Origin: Desulfonatronum lacustre DSM 10312
Lineage (GTDB): Bacteria; Desulfobacterota; Desulfovibrionia; Desulfovibrionales; Desulfonatronaceae
Direction of reading: 5' to 3'
Length of the DNA: 64,000 nucleotides
Assembly: GCF_000519265.1 (NCBI RefSeq)
Contig: NZ_KI912608.1
Span: 3,089,321 to 3,153,320, forward strand
The notes under the pieces were generated by a model. The model had not been told where the DNA came from. It made no database searches and saw only the letters and a list, made by a program, of their open reading frames with translations. A program made the translations under genes and the position numbers. Position 1 is the stretch's first letter. Every line of letters begins with the position of its first letter. Below are positions 1 through 12,975 of this stretch, piece by piece.

Positions 1-121
1 TACGCTATCGGAGTCGGAATCGAAACAGGAAGAATTTAGAACGCATCCCGGCGTTTTCGATCCCGATTTCGATTCCGATTCCGACCCCGGCAACAGAATT
101 ACTTTTGTGCTGAGTAGTTAC
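1..121. repeat. Partial copy of 181-bp inverted-repeat element
   Basis: Right part of an element whose complete copy lies at 15474-15654; its left end is outside the window. It is built of period-6 GATTCC/GGAATC units and ends with CTGAGTAGTTAC at 110-121, the same terminus as the complete copy. It directly abuts the A-tract and hairpin of the following terminator. No open reading frame is supported in it. Confidence 0.8.
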
Positions 122-130
122 AAAAAAAAA

Positions 131-159
131 CCGCCCAGGCAGGGATACGGCCTGGGCGG
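131..159 (-). terminator. Intrinsic terminator of the RRM gene
   Basis: Perfect 10-bp stem (131-140 with 150-159), loop of nine bases, and an A-tract at 122-130 that is a T-run on the minus strand. It lies 30 bases past the stop codon of the RRM gene. The T-run on the other side (160-166) means it could also act on the plus strand. Confidence 0.9.
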
Positions 160-188
160 TTTTTTTGATTGAAGAAAAAGGTCGGGTT

Positions 189-518
189 CTACCAGTCGCG
201 CTGCCTGCCGCCCCCACCACCGGAGCGTCGGCCCTTGCCGCCGCCACCACCGTCAAACCGGGGACGATCTTCCCGAGGGCGAGCCACGTTCACCGTCAGG
301 GGGCGTCCTTGATAATCAGTGCCATGAAACAGATCAATGGCCTTCTGGGCGTCCTCGTCGGAACTCATTTCCACAAAGCCGAAGCCTTTGGAGCGTCCAG
401 AGTCGCGGTCCTTGATGACGGCGACGGATTGTACCGAGCCTGCATCCGAGAACAGAGCGTGCAGATCGTCTTCGGTGGTCGAATAGGAAAGGTTGCCGAC
501 GTACAGTTTGTTGTCCAT
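189..518 (-). CDS. RRM-domain RNA-binding protein with Gly/Arg-rich tail
   Basis: A 109-residue protein made of one RNA recognition motif and a short glycine/arginine-rich tail (residues 88-107). RNP2 (LYVGNL, residues 5-10) and RNP1 (KGFGFVEM, 44-51) are both intact with their aromatic residues, so single-stranded RNA binding is expected. This size and plan match the small bacterial Rbp family, cytoplasmic proteins often linked to cold or stress response. A GGAG ribosome site lies 8 bases before the ATG. The gene is monocistronic: a strong terminator follows and a 300-bp non-coding stretch precedes it. Target RNAs cannot be predicted. Confidence 0.92.
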   Translation of the reverse strand: MDNKLYVGNLSYSTTEDDLHALFSDAGSVQSVAVIKDRDSGRSKGFGFVEMSSDEDAQKAIDLFHGTDYQGRPLTVNVARPREDRPRFDGGGGGKGRRSGGGGGRQRDW

Positions 519-826
519 GCGAGAATCTCCAGTTTACGTTAGACCGCGTGCAAGCAAGCAAGACCGGTCGCCCGACAGCGGGCCGCTTTTCAATGTTGTC
601 CTCTCCGCCAAGCCTCAAACCTCAGGAGCAGCCGTTTATTCGGCCCGGGTCCGGCTATTGATCGGAAACCTCGGACCGGGAAGATCAGGCGTGGCTCCCG
701 ATCTTCGCACTCCTGATCTCCGGCTACTTGAAAACAAGCAAAGGCACAAGGGGCAAACCGCTCGGAGAGCGAAAAAATATGTTTCGGGGAATGAAAAGAG
801 CGGATGAGGGGGCGCGCCAACAAAAA
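519..826. other. Non-coding stretch upstream of the RRM gene
   Basis: About 300 bases without a convincing gene. It holds the leader and promoter region of the RRM gene on the minus strand. GC-rich inverted segments (for example GATCAGG near 684 and CCTGATC near 712) could form structure in that leader. Short open frames here have no ribosome site or recognisable product. Confidence 0.4.
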
Positions 827-850
827 AGGCCGGGAGAAAACTCCCGGCCT
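827..850 (-). terminator. Intrinsic terminator of the tRNA-Val/tRNA-Asp operon
   Basis: Perfect 10-bp stem (827-836 with 841-850) with an AAAA loop. On the minus strand it is followed by a T-run (822-827 read in reverse). It lies about 30 bases past the 3' end of tRNA-Asp. Confidence 0.9.
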
Positions 851-880
851 TTAGCGCAAGCCCGTTCGGGCTTTGAATTC

Positions 881-957
881 TGGCGGGGCCGACGGGACTT
901 GAACCCGCGCCCTCCGACGTGACAGGCCGGCGTTATAACCAGCTTAACTACGGCCCC
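881..957 (-). tRNA. tRNA-Asp (anticodon GTC)
   Basis: Cloverleaf of 77 bases including an encoded CCA (TGG at 881-883 on the plus strand). The acceptor stem starts GGGGCCG, the T-arm holds GGTTCAA, and the anticodon loop is CTGTCAC, giving GTC. Second gene of a two-tRNA transcript; the gap to tRNA-Val is only 10 bases. Confidence 0.95.
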
Positions 958-967
958 GCATATTGTG

Positions 968-1043
968 TGGTGGGCGGAACAGGGATCGAACCTGTGACCC
1001 TCGGCTTGTAAGGCCGATGCTCTCCCAGCTGAGCTATCCGCCC
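968..1043 (-). tRNA. tRNA-Val (anticodon TAC)
   Basis: Cloverleaf of 76 bases with encoded CCA. The acceptor stem GGGCGGA pairs perfectly with TCCGCCC, the D-arm is AGCTCAGCTGGGAGAGC, and the anticodon loop CTTACAA gives TAC. First gene of the tRNA-Val/tRNA-Asp transcript. Confidence 0.95.
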
Positions 1044-1064
1044 ATCCCGCCCTGAAGGAAACGG

Positions 1065-1093
1065 TGTTTATGCAAGAAGCAAGAAAATGTCAA
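1065..1093 (-). promoter_or_regulatory. Predicted sigma-70 promoter of the tRNA operon
   Basis: On the minus strand a perfect -35 box TTGACA (1088-1093) is followed after 17 bases by TAAACA (1065-1070) as -10. Transcription would start about 15 bases before tRNA-Val. The position fits a stable-RNA promoter; activity is inferred. Confidence 0.65.
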
Positions 1094-1130
1094 TGGGCTT
1101 TGTGGATCTGGTTTGAAAAAATGAAGCCGC

Positions 1131-4100
1131 TCAACTTCGCGGGAGCGTGAAGAAAAAGATCGAGCCAAGGCCTGGAGCGCTTTTCGCCCAAATTCGACCG
1201 CCATGTCGCTCCACGAATTCCTTGCACAGGATCAGTCCCAGGCCGCTGCCGGTTTCTCCCTCCGTTCCCGGGCTGCTCGTTTTTCGGGCTAAAGCGAAGA
1301 TGTTGTTCAAGGTTTCCTGATCCATGCCCACACCGGAATCTTGAACAACGACGGTGGACTCTTGATTCATTTCCTCCGCGAGGACGTCCACCTTTCCCCC
1401 GCGCACCGTGAACTTGAGGGCGTTGGAGAGCAGGTTGCGGATCACCGTGTTGAGCATGGCCCGGTCCGCGAAAACGACCAATTCCGAGGCCACCATGTTA
1501 TTCATGGCGACCTGCTTTTGGATGGCCGCCGGACGAAGAAGCCCCATGTTGTTGGCGATCACTTCGCGCAATACGCACGGGACCGGCTCGAATGCCGTCA
1601 ACCCGCGCTGCATCCGCGACCAGTCCAGTAAATTCTCCAACAACGCGAAAAGATCGCCCACGGTCTTACCCATGATTTTCGCGATCTTCCACAGCTCTTT
1701 CGGGGACAGACCACCATCCTCCTCGACCACCATCCTGGCCAATCCCAAGAGCCCGGACATGGGGGAACGCAGGTCATGGGCGATGATGGAGAGAAATTTG
1801 TCCTTATCCGCCAGGAGCGTTTTCAATTCTTCACGGTGTTCTTCCAGAGCCTGCTCGGTCAGCTTGCGATGGGTGATGTCCTCCCGGATCAACACGCCTC
1901 CCGCCACCTTGCCTTCCGTGATGATGGGCTCCCCGCGAATACTTGCCCAACCGGAATGTCCTCCCATGAATTCCGGAAAAAAAACTTCTTTGAGTTCGAT
2001 GCTTTCTCCCCTGAGGATTCTGGTCACTTCTTCGCCGACTCCAGCCTTCACCAATCCCGGCAATTCATGGATGAGTTTGCCTATAAAAAAGCTTTTTTCC
2101 AGTTTTTCCCGGGCAAACACCTTCATGTGCCAGTCGTTGACAAAGGTTACGCGGCCTTGGTGATCAAAACGCATGATGGAGATAGGGCACTTTTCGGCAA
2201 GAGTCTTGAATTCTTTGTGGCCTTCCCGCGAGGCCTGCTCGGCCAGCTTGCGCTGGGTGACGTCGGTCATGGTTATGATGGAACAGCCGTCAGCGAGGCG
2301 ATTTACTCGAAATTCGACATGTTTGGCTACGCCGTTCGCGCAGGTCACCGGATAGTCCCGGATTGTCTTGGCGGCTTCCAGTGGCGACTGTTTCCAGTAC
2401 TCCAGGGCCTCTTTTCGCCGTCTTTCGTCTGGATAGGCCAGGGGAAACCAGTCCTCAAGCGTGCGAATGCAGCCGGGTGGGTACCCTGTCATTTCGTGAA
2501 ATCCGTTGTTGCTCTTCAGGAGGTTGCCCGCCCGATCCCAGACGACGATTCCCAGGGGAATGTTCTCGAACAACCCCTCCAGCAGAGAATACTGACTGGC
2601 GATGGTCGCTTCAGAGGCGTTGCGCATGATCGCCGCGCCGATGGCCGTGGCAATGATGCGTAAAGCGTTCTCTTCCGCGGAGGTCCAGGTCCTGGGCTGG
2701 CGCACGGCGTCGAAGCCGAGAAATCCCCAGAAAAAGCCGTCAACGCGAATTGGGACCGCAAGCAGACTTTGGATTTCCTGGGACTCGAGAAGAGCTCGCT
2801 CCATTTCCGGGAAACTTCGGACCAACCCTTTGATACACCTTCCGGTTTTCATTTCCCTGAGCCAACGAGGAAAAACTTCGTCATATGGGGCGTTTTGGAG
2901 TTCCGGATTGTCGATCTGAGGGGATATGCCGGGCATGACCCATTCGAAGATCTGCTTGGTCCTCATCCGTCCGGTCCCTGCTTCTTCCTGGTTTCTGAAG
3001 ATGTAAACCCGGTCCGAATCGGTGATCCGCCCTAACCTTGCCAGAATGTCGGAGATCACCTGTTCCTGGTCCGTCTCCCGCAGCAGGCTCACCGTGGCTT
3101 CGGCTCCCAGTTCCAACAGCTTGTCACGTTTTTGAAGTGATTCGTTTGCGAGCTTCAATTCCGTAACGTCCATCATCATGATCAGGGTCCCGTTGAACTT
3201 CTTCTTGGAGTCAATGAATGGAGAGGCGGAATGGAAGGTCCAAATTGCGCGACCATTTTTATGGATCAAGCGGATGAGGTAACGAACAGTACTCCCGGCG
3301 CGGTTTTTGGCGGATTGGGTATGCACAATATCCAAGTCTTCCGGATGCACATATGCAAGTGCGAAGGTATCCAGCACCTCCTCGGAAGTGTAACCAAACA
3401 ATGTCTCAATATTCTTGTTGGCGAAGGTGATCCGCTGCTCCGCGTCCACCATGACGATGCCTTCGTTGGCCGTTTCCAAGACCTGACGATGCAGACGCTC
3501 GCGCTGTTCGAGACGTTCATGGATCTCCATGAAAGAGCTCAGGTCGTGGATCGTGACCACCACGCCGGCGACGTCTCCGTTCCTCCGGCAAGGGGTGTAA
3601 ATAACGTGAACGTATTTGCGGCTGCCGTCCCGGTAGGTTCGCCACTCGTGAAAGGAGCACTGCTCTTCACCGGTAAGCGCTTTTTCGACTCTGGGCCGCA
3701 TAACCCTCTCAAAGTCCTCCCGGCCCCAATAGTCGATCAGGAACTCAGTCCATTGCCTGCCCTCGACTTCATCGGCCGACACCCCCATCAGGGCTTCATA
3801 TTGCCTGTTGACCGCGACGATCGCGCCGTCGGCGTCGACAAACGCCTGGGCGTCGTGGGAGCTGTCCACCATTTGCTCGAAGATGCGCAGGCCTTTTTCG
3901 GCTTGTTTGCGCTGTTCGGCCTCCAGCTTGTACTTTTCTGCCGCTTCGGCGAGTGCCTGGTTTTTTTGGACCACGTACGCTTCCAGTTCCTCCTGGCGAA
4001 GCGTGACGGCCTGGTTCAGGGTCATGCAGTCCGTGACGTCCTGAATGATCAGTTGCATTGTCGCTGGGTTATGCGGACTCGTTCGAAACGTGTCCGGATT

Positions 4101-4655
4101 GAGCATTAGCTTGCGGTCTCGGCCATGTTTGGTCGTGATGTCGACCTGCATGCCGGAATCCGGCCGTCCCTGAGCCGCCATCTCTAAAAAACGAGCCGCG
4201 GAGTCCTGTTGGGACGGGTGGACATGCCGGAGGAAGCGTTTGGTCGACGGCTTGACGGAATAAGGCGCGTATCCCAGCAAAACGTACAAAGACTCGGACC
4301 AGTACGGTTTCAGGTCCGGCCCTCCCAAAAACCAGGTCGCTAAAAGGGCCATGAAGCAAAACCGGCCATTCGACGGCATCAAGGGCGTATTTTCCGGACA
4401 AGGTGACGATTTTTCCCGGACGGTCGGAACCGGATCAAAATACAGGAAGAAGTTCAAGGGCGGAGTGTTCAGCACCCGGGCCAAGTCCCGGATCAGCGAG
4501 AAGGAAGGCGAGGCCTCGCCCCGTTCGATCCGACCGACGTGCTTCACACTCAACCCGACCCGGACCGCCAATTCGGCCTGGGTCATGCCCTTGAGCGTGC
4601 GCAAGTATTTGAGCCGGCTGCCAAATGACCGTGAAAGTGTTTCGGCTTTGTTCAT
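1131..4655 (-). CDS. XRE-HTH / multi-PAS / GAF sensor histidine kinase
   Basis: A 1174-residue soluble-looking kinase with no clear membrane segment. Residues 12-68 form an XRE/Cro-type helix-turn-helix (KGMTQAELAVRVGLS). Several PAS domains follow to about residue 500, then a GAF domain (about 510-680), two or more PAS domains, and a kinase core at the C-terminus. The phosphoacceptor is His960 in IAHDLRSPMSG. The ATPase domain shows the N box (NLLSNALKF), G1 (DSGVGM) and G2 (GSGLGL). There is no receiver domain, so a separate response regulator is needed; none adjoins it. A DNA-binding domain fused to a kinase is unusual and may tie it to DNA or membrane-proximal promoters. Ligand unknown. 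Confidence 0.9.
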   Translation of the reverse strand: MNKAETLSRSFGSRLKYLRTLKGMTQAELAVRVGLSVKHVGRIERGEASPSFSLIRDLARVLNTPPLNFFLYFDPVPTVREKSSPCPENTPLMPSNGRFCFMALLATWFLGGPDLKPYWSESLYVLLGYAPYSVKPSTKRFLRHVHPSQQDSAARFLEMAAQGRPDSGMQVDITTKHGRDRKLMLNPDTFRTSPHNPATMQLIIQDVTDCMTLNQAVTLRQEELEAYVVQKNQALAEAAEKYKLEAEQRKQAEKGLRIFEQMVDSSHDAQAFVDADGAIVAVNRQYEALMGVSADEVEGRQWTEFLIDYWGREDFERVMRPRVEKALTGEEQCSFHEWRTYRDGSRKYVHVIYTPCRRNGDVAGVVVTIHDLSSFMEIHERLEQRERLHRQVLETANEGIVMVDAEQRITFANKNIETLFGYTSEEVLDTFALAYVHPEDLDIVHTQSAKNRAGSTVRYLIRLIHKNGRAIWTFHSASPFIDSKKKFNGTLIMMMDVTELKLANESLQKRDKLLELGAEATVSLLRETDQEQVISDILARLGRITDSDRVYIFRNQEEAGTGRMRTKQIFEWVMPGISPQIDNPELQNAPYDEVFPRWLREMKTGRCIKGLVRSFPEMERALLESQEIQSLLAVPIRVDGFFWGFLGFDAVRQPRTWTSAEENALRIIATAIGAAIMRNASEATIASQYSLLEGLFENIPLGIVVWDRAGNLLKSNNGFHEMTGYPPGCIRTLEDWFPLAYPDERRRKEALEYWKQSPLEAAKTIRDYPVTCANGVAKHVEFRVNRLADGCSIITMTDVTQRKLAEQASREGHKEFKTLAEKCPISIMRFDHQGRVTFVNDWHMKVFAREKLEKSFFIGKLIHELPGLVKAGVGEEVTRILRGESIELKEVFFPEFMGGHSGWASIRGEPIITEGKVAGGVLIREDITHRKLTEQALEEHREELKTLLADKDKFLSIIAHDLRSPMSGLLGLARMVVEEDGGLSPKELWKIAKIMGKTVGDLFALLENLLDWSRMQRGLTAFEPVPCVLREVIANNMGLLRPAAIQKQVAMNNMVASELVVFADRAMLNTVIRNLLSNALKFTVRGGKVDVLAEEMNQESTVVVQDSGVGMDQETLNNIFALARKTSSPGTEGETGSGLGLILCKEFVERHGGRIWAKSAPGLGSIFFFTLPRS

Positions 4656-4824
4656 AATGTTTTAGGGTGCTGGTGATCCTTTTCAGAGTTTGGACAGTTT
4701 GTAACAAAGAGAGAACGTGCGTAAAACAACCTGGGATGTCCTTTTTGGGATGATTTTGGCCGGAATCTCGCGCCCGGCGCGTCAACATACGCCGCCGGAT
4801 GGACCGAGGCGGGCGACAAAAAAA

Positions 4825-4856
4825 CGCCGGAAGATCGAAAAAACGATCTCCCGGCG
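4825..4856 (-). terminator. Intrinsic terminator of cysK
   Basis: Stem of about 13 bp with one mismatch (4825-4837 with 4844-4856) and an AAAAAA loop. The A-tract at 4818-4824 is a T-run on the minus strand. It lies about 40 bases past the cysK stop codon. Confidence 0.88.
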
Positions 4857-4897
4857 CTGGATGCGAGGGTTGTTTTCTGTTGTTCAGCGAAAAGTAC

Positions 4898-5854
4898 TCA
4901 ACCTACACCCTCAAACAACACGGTGGACAGGTAGCGCTCTCCGGCATCGGGCAGGATGACCACCATGGTTTTGCCTTCGAATTCCGGCTGGGTGGACAGG
5001 CGGGCCGCGGCGGCCGCGGCGGCGCCGCAGGAGATGCCGCAGAGCAGACCCTCTTCCAGGGCCAGGCGGCGGGCGAACTCCACGGCCTCCATGCTTTCCA
5101 CCGCTTCGACCCTGTCCACCACGGACAGGTCCAGGGTCTTGGGGATGAAGCCCGCGCCGATGCCCTGGATCTTGTGCGGGCCGGGTTTGAGTTCCTCTCC
5201 GGCCAGGGTTTGGGAGATCACCTGGCTTTCCCTGGGTTCCACGGCCACGGACAGAATCTGCCTGCCCTTCTGGTGCTTGATGAACCGGGAGATGCCGCTG
5301 ATGGTCCCGCCGGTGCCCACGCCGGAGATCAGCACGTCGATCTCCCCGTCGGTGTCGTTCCAGATCTCCGGGCCGGTGGTGACCTCGTGAATGGCCGGAT
5401 TGGCCGGGTTCATGAACTGCTGCGGCAGAAACCAACGCTTGGGGTCTTCCGCGGCCAGGGCTTCGGCCCGGGCCACGGCCCCCTTCATGCCTTCCGGCCC
5501 CGGGGTCAGGATCAGCCTCGCGCCGAACGCGGCCAGGACCCGCCGCCGCTCCACGCTCATGGTCTCGGGCATGGTCAGGGTCAGCTTGTAGCCCTTGGCC
5601 GCGCACACGTAGGCCAGGGCGATGCCGGTGTTGCCGCTGGTGGGTTCGATGATCTCCGTGTCCGGTCCCAGCAGACCACGCTTTTCCGCGTCCCAGATCA
5701 TGGACGCGCCGATGCGGCATTTCACCGAATAGGCCGGGTTGCGGCCCTCGACTTTGGCCAGAACCTTGACCTTCTTGTTGGGGATGATCCGTTGCAGCCG
5801 GACCAGAGGCGTATTGCCGATGGACAGGGAATTGTCGTCATAAATGCGGGCCAT
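4898..5854 (-). CDS. cysK: Cysteine synthase (O-acetylserine sulfhydrylase)
   Basis: Makes L-cysteine from O-acetylserine and sulfide with pyridoxal phosphate; cytoplasmic. The 318-residue length is normal for CysK. The PLP lysine is Lys46 in the motif [11 protein letters not shown]. The substrate loop [10 protein letters not shown] and the glycine-rich phosphate loop ([11 protein letters not shown]) are intact. The start at 5854 (MARIYDDNS) has a GGAG site; a longer open frame upstream only reads through the palindromic repeat at 5933-6055 and is rejected. It lies downstream of the sulfhydrylase gene and the Rrf2 regulator, a sulfur-assimilation group suited to a sulfide-producing cell. Confidence 0.95.
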   Translation of the reverse strand: MARIYDDNSLSIGNTPLVRLQRIIPNKKVKVLAKVEGRNPAYSVKCRIGASMIWDAEKRGLLGPDTEIIEPTSGNTGIALAYVCAAKGYKLTLTMPETMSVERRRVLAAFGARLILTPGPEGMKGAVARAEALAAEDPKRWFLPQQFMNPANPAIHEVTTGPEIWNDTDGEIDVLISGVGTGGTISGISRFIKHQKGRQILSVAVEPRESQVISQTLAGEELKPGPHKIQGIGAGFIPKTLDLSVVDRVEAVESMEAVEFARRLALEEGLLCGISCGAAAAAAARLSTQPEFEGKTMVVILPDAGERYLSTVLFEGVG

Positions 5855-5932
5855 AAGGATTCTCCGGTGGTGACGAAGCAGGTGAAAGATATGGGTGGGC
5901 TGCTGGCTGGGTGTCGGAAAGTCATTCTTCGG

Positions 5933-6055
5933 CAGTCCGTTCAAAAAAAACAGTTGCAAGGAGCTAAAAGGCTCAAGCTCGAAGCGTATTTCTTCATACG
6001 TGAGAGTTTGAACTTTTTTTGGCGACAAGGCAATTGGGAGTTTTTCAACGGACTG
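5933..6055. repeat. Palindromic MITE-like element, copy A
   Basis: A 123-bp element with inverted ends CAGTCCGTT / AACGGACTG and a central segment shared with copies B (24735-24857), D (63720-63844) and E (63910-64000). It sits between metY and cysK and starts right against the metY stop codon. A hairpin of this size in the transcript could separate expression of the two genes. Confidence 0.85.
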
Positions 6056-7845
<1,790 letters not shown>

Positions 7846-7857
7846 GGAGTCGGCTTA

Positions 7858-7904
7858 ATGTCTATGAATTCAGTAGACATAGTTGGCGAAAGAAACGGCG
7901 TCAA
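7858..7904 (-). promoter_or_regulatory. Promoter with palindromic operator before the Rrf2-metY-cysK group
   Basis: Inverted repeat ATGTCTA (7858-7864) / TAGACAT (7874-7880) with a 9-base spacer containing TGAATTCA. On the minus strand a -35-like TTGACG (7899-7904) is followed after 17 bases by TATGTC, which lies inside the palindrome. A repressor bound here would block the promoter. The Rrf2 protein encoded just downstream is the obvious candidate; this is inference. Confidence 0.6.
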
Positions 7905-8498
7905 GTCCCGGTTTGAAGTTGGTGGCAACATCAGCAAGAGGTGGAGCGCGCTCTACCTTTTCTCCACCTCTTCCCACGCAAACCCGGCAATGTTCCGCTC
8001 CTCGGGCTCGAATTCCACGCCGATCAGGTAGACCGTTGTCCAGGATCGGCTTGTCGTACTCGTCCACCAGAATCACTACCTGTCGACCAAATGTGTCGTG
8101 CAGGGTCTTGATCAAGTCGGCAAACCGGGTTCGCAGGTCCGTGTAAACCGAGGTGATCGCGTAGGCCTTGGCATGCTCATCCAGGATATAGGAAAACGCC
8201 CCTTGGAGCTCATCCAGGCTGCGCGTCACCCCGGAGCCGAAGCTGACATGAACCACCGGATGGACGGTCTCCCAGTCCCAATTGTGTTCCAGATACAGCC
8301 CCTGGAACAGCTCCTTCTTGCCCTGAAACGCGGCCTTGATGGTGCTGAGCAAGAGGCTTTTTCCGAAACGTCGGGGCCGGGAGAGGAAGTAGTATTTCCC
8401 CTCATCGCGAAGTCCGGCGACAAACGAAGTTTTATCGACATACGCGAAGTTCTCTCGAATCATATTCTCGAACGTCTGGATGCCGATGGGCAGTTTTT

Positions 8499-8502
<4 letters not shown>
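7870..8502 (-). pseudogene. AAA-ATPase-like / PD-(D/E)XK protein, internally deleted
   Basis: The first 155 or so residues match the AAA-ATPase-like family: an N-terminal KKLPIGIQTFENMI, a Walker A-like SRPRRFGKSLLL and Walker B VVILVDEYDKP. Family members are usually over 500 residues and end in a PD-(D/E)XK nuclease fold. Here, right after DEYDKPILDN, the frame changes and the matching nuclease tail (YLIGVEFEPEERNIAG) appears in another frame at about 8030-7975. A large internal piece has been lost and the join is out of frame. The start overlaps the hybrid-kinase stop by ATGA and has an AGGAGG site. Its stop falls inside the Rrf2 operator region. Confidence 0.8.
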
Positions 8503-11900
<3,398 letters not shown>

Positions 11901-11934
11901 GCGCCGCTTCTCCTGGTCAGCTCGAGGGTAGGGG

Positions 11935-12786
11935 CTAACGGAGGGCTTCGCGGAAGCCGTCGTACAGGGAATCGTCCAGCACGGAAAAACCGGCCGCGGG
12001 CCAGCCGACCATCTCTTTCATGGCCGTATTGAAGGGATGGTCCAGTGGCATGGCGTCCAGGGCTTCTTGGTACATGGCCGCCCGCTCCGGGTTGATGTGG
12101 CCCGGTGAAACGATGGCGTCCAGAGGGATGGGGTCGGATTTGAGCAGGACCCGGAAGATGTCTCCGTGGGTCTGAACCGCGCTGTGGTAGGTTCCGTCGG
12201 AAACCGCGCCCAGGTCGATGGAGCCGGCCACCAGGGCCTCGATGATCCGGTCGTGGCGTTTGAGGAAAAAGACGTTGCGGAAGTACGTCTCCGGCTCAAT
12301 GCCCAGGTTGCGGAGCATCATGGCCGGGTAGGCGTAGCCGGAGGTGGACCCCGTGTCCGTGAAACCCATTCTTTTGTCCTGGGCCTGGGATAATTCCGTG
12401 ATCGCGCTCTCTTTCAAGGTGATAATGTAGGAGTGGTAGTAGGGGATGACCTCCCCGGCGTCCTGGTTGAATTCCATGTAGGTGGCGATATATTGCAGGG
12501 CGGGCAGCCGCTCTTTGAGTTTGAGGTAGTTGACCGGGTTGAGCCAGGCGATATCCACGGAGCGGTCCTCCAGGCGCAGGACCATTTCATTGTAGTCACG
12601 GGTGATGGTCGGGGTGATGGTTTCCCCGGTCCGATCGCTGAGGTACTCGGCCAGGATGCGCATGGGCGGAAGCAGTTTCTGGGGGTCGGTCATGGGGTAG
12701 ACGGCGAGGCGCAACTCCCCGGCCGCCGTGGAGACGGTGAACGGGAAAACCATGATGGCCAGGCAAATCAGAAAAATGCGTCGCAT
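11935..12786 (-). CDS. PhnD-like periplasmic substrate-binding protein
   Basis: A 283-residue secreted protein of the phosphate/phosphite/phosphonate-binding (PhnD-like) family. A signal peptide covers about residues 1-23 (cleavage after STAAG). Family features include RLAVYPMTDPQKLLPPMRIL near the mature N-terminus, DIAWLNPVNYL, and the DTGSTSGYAYPAMML segment that lines the ligand pocket. No ABC permease or ATPase gene is near. Instead it is upstream of, and probably co-transcribed with, the hybrid kinase, so it more likely delivers a ligand signal to that kinase's periplasmic domain than feeds a transporter. The true ligand cannot be read from sequence. Confidence 0.85.
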   Translation of the reverse strand: MRRIFLICLAIMVFPFTVSTAAGELRLAVYPMTDPQKLLPPMRILAEYLSDRTGETITPTITRDYNEMVLRLEDRSVDIAWLNPVNYLKLKERLPALQYIATYMEFNQDAGEVIPYYHSYIITLKESAITELSQAQDKRMGFTDTGSTSGYAYPAMMLRNLGIEPETYFRNVFFLKRHDRIIEALVAGSIDLGAVSDGTYHSAVQTHGDIFRVLLKSDPIPLDAIVSPGHINPERAAMYQEALDAMPLDHPFNTAMKEMVGWPAAGFSVLDDSLYDGFREALR

Positions 12787-12807
12787 GCTCGATGTCCTCC
12801 GTGTCCC

Positions 12808-12975
12808 TCAGCACGTTGATTTCGCGAAATCATCCATCCCCAGGGCAAGGCAGACCCGGTTTCGACCCTGGGATTTCTCCCGGTAAAGCTGTTCGTCGGC
12901 CCGGGCCACGAACTTATCCGGCGTGGTGGTCTGGTCGCAGCGAGTCATGATCATCCCCAGGCTGATGGTGACGTA
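12808..12975 (-). pseudogene. C-terminal fragment of a GGDEF protein
   Basis: Reading to the stop at 12808, this strand encodes the typical last 50 residues of a diguanylate cyclase domain: YVTISLGMIM, then ADEQLYREKSQGRNRVCLA. Nothing of the catalytic GGDEF part is present. The upstream end runs into the 3' end of the alanine racemase gene in another frame, so a deletion has joined the two. It is not expected to be functional. Confidence 0.8.

Noticed and set aside
5855..6028. N-terminal extension of cysK
   Set aside because: It would translate the palindromic repeat; the internal ATG has a good ribosome site and gives the normal CysK length.
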